From Dimargaris cristalligena (lineage: Eukaryota > Kickxellomycota > Dimargaritomycetes > Dimargaritales > Dimargaritaceae), in NCBI GenBank assembly GCA_027576995.1, contig JANBQC010000489.1:1-10739 (forward strand): a stretch of DNA of 10,739 bases. The letters are read 5' to 3'. The position numbers and the translations under genes were made by a program. Below the pieces are notes generated by a model, which was given only the letters and a program-made list of their open reading frames with translations, had not been told where the DNA came from and did no database searches. Each line of letters starts with the position of its first letter. The first letter of the stretch is position 1. This document shows, piece after piece, positions 7,978 through 10,739 of this stretch.

Positions 7978-8538
7978 TTACACGCGCTCTTCTTCGGGCT
8001 GCTCCACAATGGCGGTGTAGTGAGTGCGTTCAACGTCGTCCAAAGAGGCGTGGTCGCTCTGGACCAGGCAGTAGAAGGACCAGGCCACGACGGTAAAGTA
8101 GATTTTAATGGCCAGGAGGACTACCAAGACGGGGAACACGACCAGGGCAGCCTTCCAGAACTCATGGAGGCAAGTCTCGTAGCCAATGCCAAGACCAGGC
8201 TTCTCGTGAATAATTTGGCAGACTCTAGAACGTCCCTGGGGCAGGAAGGCCAGGATAAGAGTGCCGAAGAAGCCCAGAATGGAGAGCACGGCGCCTACCC
8301 ACATGTAGAGACTAAAGGCCAACAGTTGGTTGGACCGGTAGCGCAACGCCCCGTACAGGCCAGCCGCGGACACCACCAAACCGGCGAGGTTAAAGAACTG
8401 GTATAGGAAGGGGTGCGGACGGGTCCAGTCGAAAAGGGCAGCGAAGTGGACGATGGTGAAGAGGCCTGCGAGGACAATAGTGCCCATGCGAAGGCTCAGC
8501 ACGCGGCAGCAACTATTGACGGTGGGTAACTTGAGCAT
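7978..8538 (-). CDS. Four-transmembrane protein of unknown function, LAPTM/Kei1-like in outline
   Basis: A single exon of 186 residues with the ATG at 8538. I do not recognise the family with certainty. Four hydrophobic segments are seen at about 18-36, 47-66, 72-98 and 129-158. The short N-terminus has a Cys-Cys pair (C10, C11) followed by LRMG at 16-19. This cysteine-pair-then-Arg-x-Gly opening just before helix 1 recalls LAPTM-type lysosomal proteins and the fungal Kei1 subunit of inositol-phosphorylceramide synthase, but the resemblance is of layout only. The loop between helices 3 and 4 has two cysteines (C107, C123) that could pair if lumenal. The polar C-terminal tail (159-186) is acidic and carries YTAI at 174-177, a fit to the YxxΦ sorting signal of endosomal cargo. 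It lies tail to tail with the reductase gene. A Golgi or vacuolar membrane location is inferred. Confidence 0.8.
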   Translation of the reverse strand: MLKLPTVNSCCRVLSLRMGTIVLAGLFTIVHFAALFDWTRPHPFLYQFFNLAGLVVSAAGLYGALRYRSNQLLAFSLYMWVGAVLSILGFFGTLILAFLPQGRSRVCQIIHEKPGLGIGYETCLHEFWKAALVVFPVLVVLLAIKIYFTVVAWSFYCLVQSDHASLDDVERTHYTAIVEQPEEERV

Positions 8539-8682
8539 GGTGGACCGGGGAAAAGTTTGGGTGCGAATTACAAGGGGTACTATATACTATTACAACAGGG
8601 GATGGTCAAGAGAAATGGAAGGACCAAGAGTACGATGGAAGGAATAGTGAATACTGCGGGAGGGGGGGAGACTCTCTTGTGG

Positions 8683-8694
8683 TATATATATATA
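8683..8694. repeat. (TA)6 microsatellite, possible TATA region of the four-helix protein gene
   Basis: Six TA units, about 145 nt upstream of the minus-strand ATG at 8538. It could act as a TATA element in either orientation; nothing fixes its role. Confidence 0.4.
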
Positions 8695-8705
8695 TTGTGA
8701 GCGGC

Positions 8706-8778
8706 GACGTCACCCATGAGTAATGTAGGCTTGGCAGAAATGAACTGTGGCCAAAGAGTGGAAGCGAGGCCACATGTG
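8706..8778 (-). promoter_or_regulatory. CRE-like site and CACATGTG palindrome upstream of the four-helix protein gene
   Basis: On the minus strand, 8706-8713 reads GTGACGTC, which differs at one end base from the ATF/CREB palindrome TGACGTCA. Positions 8771-8778 are CACATGTG, a perfect 8-bp palindrome with overlapping E-boxes (bHLH-type). Both lie 165-240 nt upstream of the start, a normal distance for fungal upstream activating sites. Function is inferred from motif shape only. Confidence 0.3.
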
Positions 8779-8830
8779 ACCTGTGTTGTGCCCCCTCCAG
8801 CTGGAGAGAGAGCTTTCGGGAGGAGGGCGG

Positions 8831-8843
8831 GAGAGAGAGAGAG
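8831..8843. repeat. (GA)n microsatellite
   Basis: GAGAGAGAGAGAG, six and a half dinucleotide units within a purine-rich stretch (8805-8847) upstream of the four-helix protein gene. Confidence 0.6.
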
Positions 8844-9068
8844 GGAGCCCCTCAATGAAGCCCATTCATTCGAAAGGCGCCGCCGGCCCCAGCCCAGGTC
8901 CCCCAGCCCTGCCCTAGTCTGGGGCCTGTTCATTATATTCCTAAGGGGGGGATTGTTGAACTTATGTATACGCACATCTCCGGCTATACCCAAAGGCCGA
9001 TTCAATCCATAATCTCCCCCTTTACTATACATACCATACTACTACTATAATAACCGTGCATTTATATT

Positions 9069-9074
9069 TTTATT
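9069..9074 (-). terminator. Candidate AATAAA poly(A) signal of the secreted-protein gene
   Basis: TTTATT on the plus strand is AATAAA on the minus strand, about 340 nt after the stop codon of gene 4. It is the first exact hexamer downstream, but the long distance leaves a nearer variant signal possible. Confidence 0.35.
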
Positions 9075-9120
9075 GATGAATATATACTACACATATCCAT
9101 ACACCGCTACGTACTAAAAC

Positions 9121-9133
9121 ATATATATATATA
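9121..9133. repeat. (AT)n microsatellite
   Basis: An uninterrupted AT run of 13 nt in the A/T-rich 3' flank of gene 4. Confidence 0.6.
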
Positions 9134-9412
9134 GGTAAATTTGTATCGTTTAAAAGAAACCATCTGCTATGGAACGGCGCTAAAAGAAAAATAGCTACAA
9201 TTGAAAATATAAACAGTGCCCCGACTAATTGGGCTCTCCTTCTTCTATTCGGTATATACATTCGGAATCCGGTCAGACTTCTCGAGCCAAGACCCTAATA
9301 GACCAACGAAACCCGACTAGATGTGCGAAAATCAAAACGAAGTAAACTGTTTAAAAGTCCCGACTGGGAAAAGAACAGGTTGTCTCAGGCCATTGCAATA
9401 ATGGCGGCCCCC

Positions 9413-10354
9413 CTACGCAGTTGCCTCGACTTTTTCTGCGCCAGCAGAGATAGATTTCACCTCATCCTTGGTTGTTTTGGTCGGGACTGCGGTGCCCTCG
9501 GCGGCCGGGGCAGGCTCATCCTCGGTTAGGCTACTGGTGGCCGTCTCTTCCGCTTCATCGTCCAGCAAGGGCTCCTGTTCAACGGGACTGTCTGGCTTGG
9601 ATAAACTCCTTGTCTTATCGAGGCCCACCTTGTTAGCTTGCTTGGGTGCATCCTCCACCATAGTGGGGTCTTCGTCGGACTCGACCAGTTCGGCGACGGT
9701 CTTCCGCTTGGGGGTTTTCGGGTAGTCCTCTTCGTCAAGCTCGGCCTCGGCTCTTGTTCTTTTCTTTTCGGCATTGTCATCGATAGACATCCCATCTTGC
9801 AGGTCGGATTCATATATTGACTCGTCGACAGGCATCTCGTCTAGCAGGCCGGCTTCATACATTGAGTCGTCGACAGGCTTCAACTGCTTTGGGGGAATAC
9901 TGCGGTCGGTAGTCTCTTCACCATCAACGAGTGGTTTAGCGCTGGAATCCGACTGAGTCATAATTTTGACTAACCCGAAGAACTTGTCGGTCATCGTGGT
10001 AGTGCTGTCACCCACGACGGACATGGCAGCAGGGAGTTTGGTCAAGAGGTTGTCCACGTCAAGTCCCGCAGCGCCATTAGGGCCTCCTTCCTCGGGCTGA
10101 GCGGCGCTGGCCTTCGTCTCTGTGTCTTCGGTTTTGGAAGAGAAGTCTTTGGCCATTTTCATTAGCCCCAAAATCTGATCTATAGCGCCTGGATTGGTGG
10201 TGATGGTCTCACTGGAGCCGCCAGTCTTGCCGAGCAAGGTTAGGACGTTTGACACCATAGACATATCCTGTTGGGGGGAAGGGGCGGCATGAACAGTGGC
10301 TACGCCGGCTAGAACAACTAGATAAGCAAGAACCATCCGTTTGGACTGCATCAT
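9413..10354 (-). CDS. Putative secreted acidic, repeat-containing protein of unknown function
   Basis: One exon, 313 residues, starting at the ATG-ATG pair at 10354/10351 (the second has A at -3). The frame is open further upstream only from non-ATG codons. I do not recognise a family. Residues 1-23 look like a signal peptide: basic SKR, hydrophobic MVLAYLVVLAGVATV, then a likely cut after VHA, before APSPQQ. Residues 36-74 and 102-140 are two diverged copies of one unit (NVLTLLGK...QILGLMKMAKD...SSK against NLLTKL...KFFGLVKIMTQ...SSAK), each ending in an amphipathic helix-like segment. Residues about 161-192 are two copies of a 15-residue acidic repeat around MYEAGLLDE and IYESDLQDG. The remainder is very acidic and Ser/Thr/Glu/Pro-rich with basic clusters (EKKRTR at 196-201; KTPKRK further on). 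It has few aromatics and is probably mostly disordered. Dibasic sites could be processed in the Golgi, while the basic clusters would be nuclear-import-like if the signal peptide failed. Function is unknown. Confidence 0.8.
   Translation of the reverse strand: MMQSKRMVLAYLVVLAGVATVHAAPSPQQDMSMVSNVLTLLGKTGGSSETITTNPGAIDQILGLMKMAKDFSSKTEDTETKASAAQPEEGGPNGAAGLDVDNLLTKLPAAMSVVGDSTTTMTDKFFGLVKIMTQSDSSAKPLVDGEETTDRSIPPKQLKPVDDSMYEAGLLDEMPVDESIYESDLQDGMSIDDNAEKKRTRAEAELDEEDYPKTPKRKTVAELVESDEDPTMVEDAPKQANKVGLDKTRSLSKPDSPVEQEPLLDDEAEETATSSLTEDEPAPAAEGTAVPTKTTKDEVKSISAGAEKVEATA
9784..9873 (-). repeat. Two tandem 45-bp imperfect repeats inside the secreted-protein gene
   Basis: Units 9784-9828 and 9829-9873 match at 36 of 45 positions by my hand alignment and stay in frame, encoding a 15-residue acidic repeat (core MYEAGLLDE / IYESDLQDG). 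Many of the differences preserve an acidic or hydrophobic residue. Clear recent-looking tandem duplication within a coding region. Confidence 0.8.
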
Positions 10355-10739
10355 GTATTTACCTAAATTGGCGGGTCGGGGGGATAAGAAAATAGAGCTT
10401 AGGGGTAGGAGATACAACTAAACGGGTGGGAAGTAGAGGAAGAGACCGCGGTAAATGATAGTTACGGGGATGGGGAGACCGGAAGTTGCAAGCCTGGGCC
10501 GGAGGGGGGCTGTAGGGTAATTATATAGGGCATTCCCGTGGACTCTCTCCCTGCTGCCCTAACCGGCACCGAGCCAATGCGTCTGACAAGCGACCTGCCC
10601 CATTGGATAAAGAAAAACACCAACTAGTTCGGGAACTAAAGGGACGGAGAAGGTAGAGGGAGGGGGAGAAGGGAAAAGGCAGTTTATTCCTACGATTATT
10701 GGCCTGAACCGAATTCTCGGAACACTGGCCCCCCCTTTT
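10355..10739 (-). promoter_or_regulatory. Promoter region of the secreted-protein gene
   Basis: On the minus strand TATATAA lies at 10521-10527 (plus strand TTATATA), about 170 nt upstream of the ATG. A CCAAT box (plus strand ATTGG) lies at 10602-10606, some 75 nt further upstream, which is the classical arrangement. A second CCAAT in the opposite orientation is at 10574-10578. A TTTATT at 10683-10688 could be a minus-strand poly(A) signal of a neighbouring gene beyond the right edge. No coding region was seen here. Confidence 0.5.

Larger units (their letters stand above)
8539..9412. other. Spacer: promoter of the four-helix protein gene and 3' UTR of the secreted-protein gene
   Basis: No reading frame here looks like a real gene. 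Features toward gene 3 (minus strand): a (TA)6 run at 8683-8694, a CRE-like GACGTCAC at 8706-8713, a perfect CACATGTG palindrome (two E-boxes) at 8771-8778, and a GA run at 8831-8843. The right half (about 9010-9412) is A/T-rich and should be the 3' UTR region of gene 4, with a second TA run at 9121-9133. Confidence 0.55.

Noticed and set aside
8580..9032. 150-codon minus-strand and 98-codon plus-strand (8716-9012) frames in the gene 3/gene 4 spacer
   Set aside because: They overlap on opposite strands, run through microsatellites and have no recognisable domain or gene-like composition.
9070..9261. 63-codon minus-strand frame with a hydrophobic stretch
   Set aside because: A/T-rich chance frame in the 3' flank of gene 4, with a probable poly(A) signal at its end and no similarity I recognise.
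10355..10417. 21-residue N-terminal extension of the secreted protein
   Set aside because: It would start at a TTG codon. The first ATG at 10354 gives a well-formed signal peptide.

Overview
The window looks like nuclear DNA of a fungus, most likely an early-diverging (zygomycete-grade) lineage. The reasons are spliced genes with a GTAAGT donor, AATAAA-type poly(A) signals, TATA/CCAAT promoter elements, a LIM-RhoGAP of the Rga/Lrg class that is characteristic of fungi, and pyrimidine-rich leaders and intron ends. Coding DNA is C-rich and the spacers are AT-rich. I cannot place the organism more precisely from sequence alone; Zoopagomycota/Kickxellomycotina-like is a guess. There is no sign of prokaryotic operons, CRISPR, transposons or viral genes.

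Layout from left to right. Positions 1-628 are the promoter and long pyrimidine-rich leader of gene 1. Gene 1 (629-5393, +, one 550-nt intron) encodes a 1404-residue Rho-family GTPase-activating protein with order LIM-LIM-coiled coil-C1-RhoGAP and a long disordered tail. Positions 5394-6675 are a 1.28-kb spacer holding the 3' UTR of gene 1 (with a strong stem-loop), AT-rich DNA, and a TATA box fused to a dyad that may drive gene 2. Gene 2 (6676-7705, +, one intron) encodes a steroid 5-alpha-reductase-family membrane enzyme. It converges on gene 3 (7978-8538, -), a four-helix membrane protein of unknown function; their poly(A) signals are only about 25 nt apart, so the two 3' ends probably overlap. 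Positions 8539-9412 are a spacer with microsatellites. Gene 4 (9413-10354, -) encodes a 313-residue putative secreted acidic protein with two sorts of internal repeat. Its promoter, with TATA and CCAAT boxes at classical spacing, fills the right edge.

The genes do not form an obvious pathway. Gene 1 belongs to polarity and cell-wall Rho signalling, gene 2 to ER sterol/lipid reduction, gene 3 to the endomembranes, and gene 4 to the secretory pathway. This is an ordinary gene-dense fungal stretch rather than a system. The points most worth a second look are three cofactor-site substitutions in the reductase, the mixed LIM/C1/GAP architecture, the internally duplicated secreted protein, and the overlapping convergent 3' ends.
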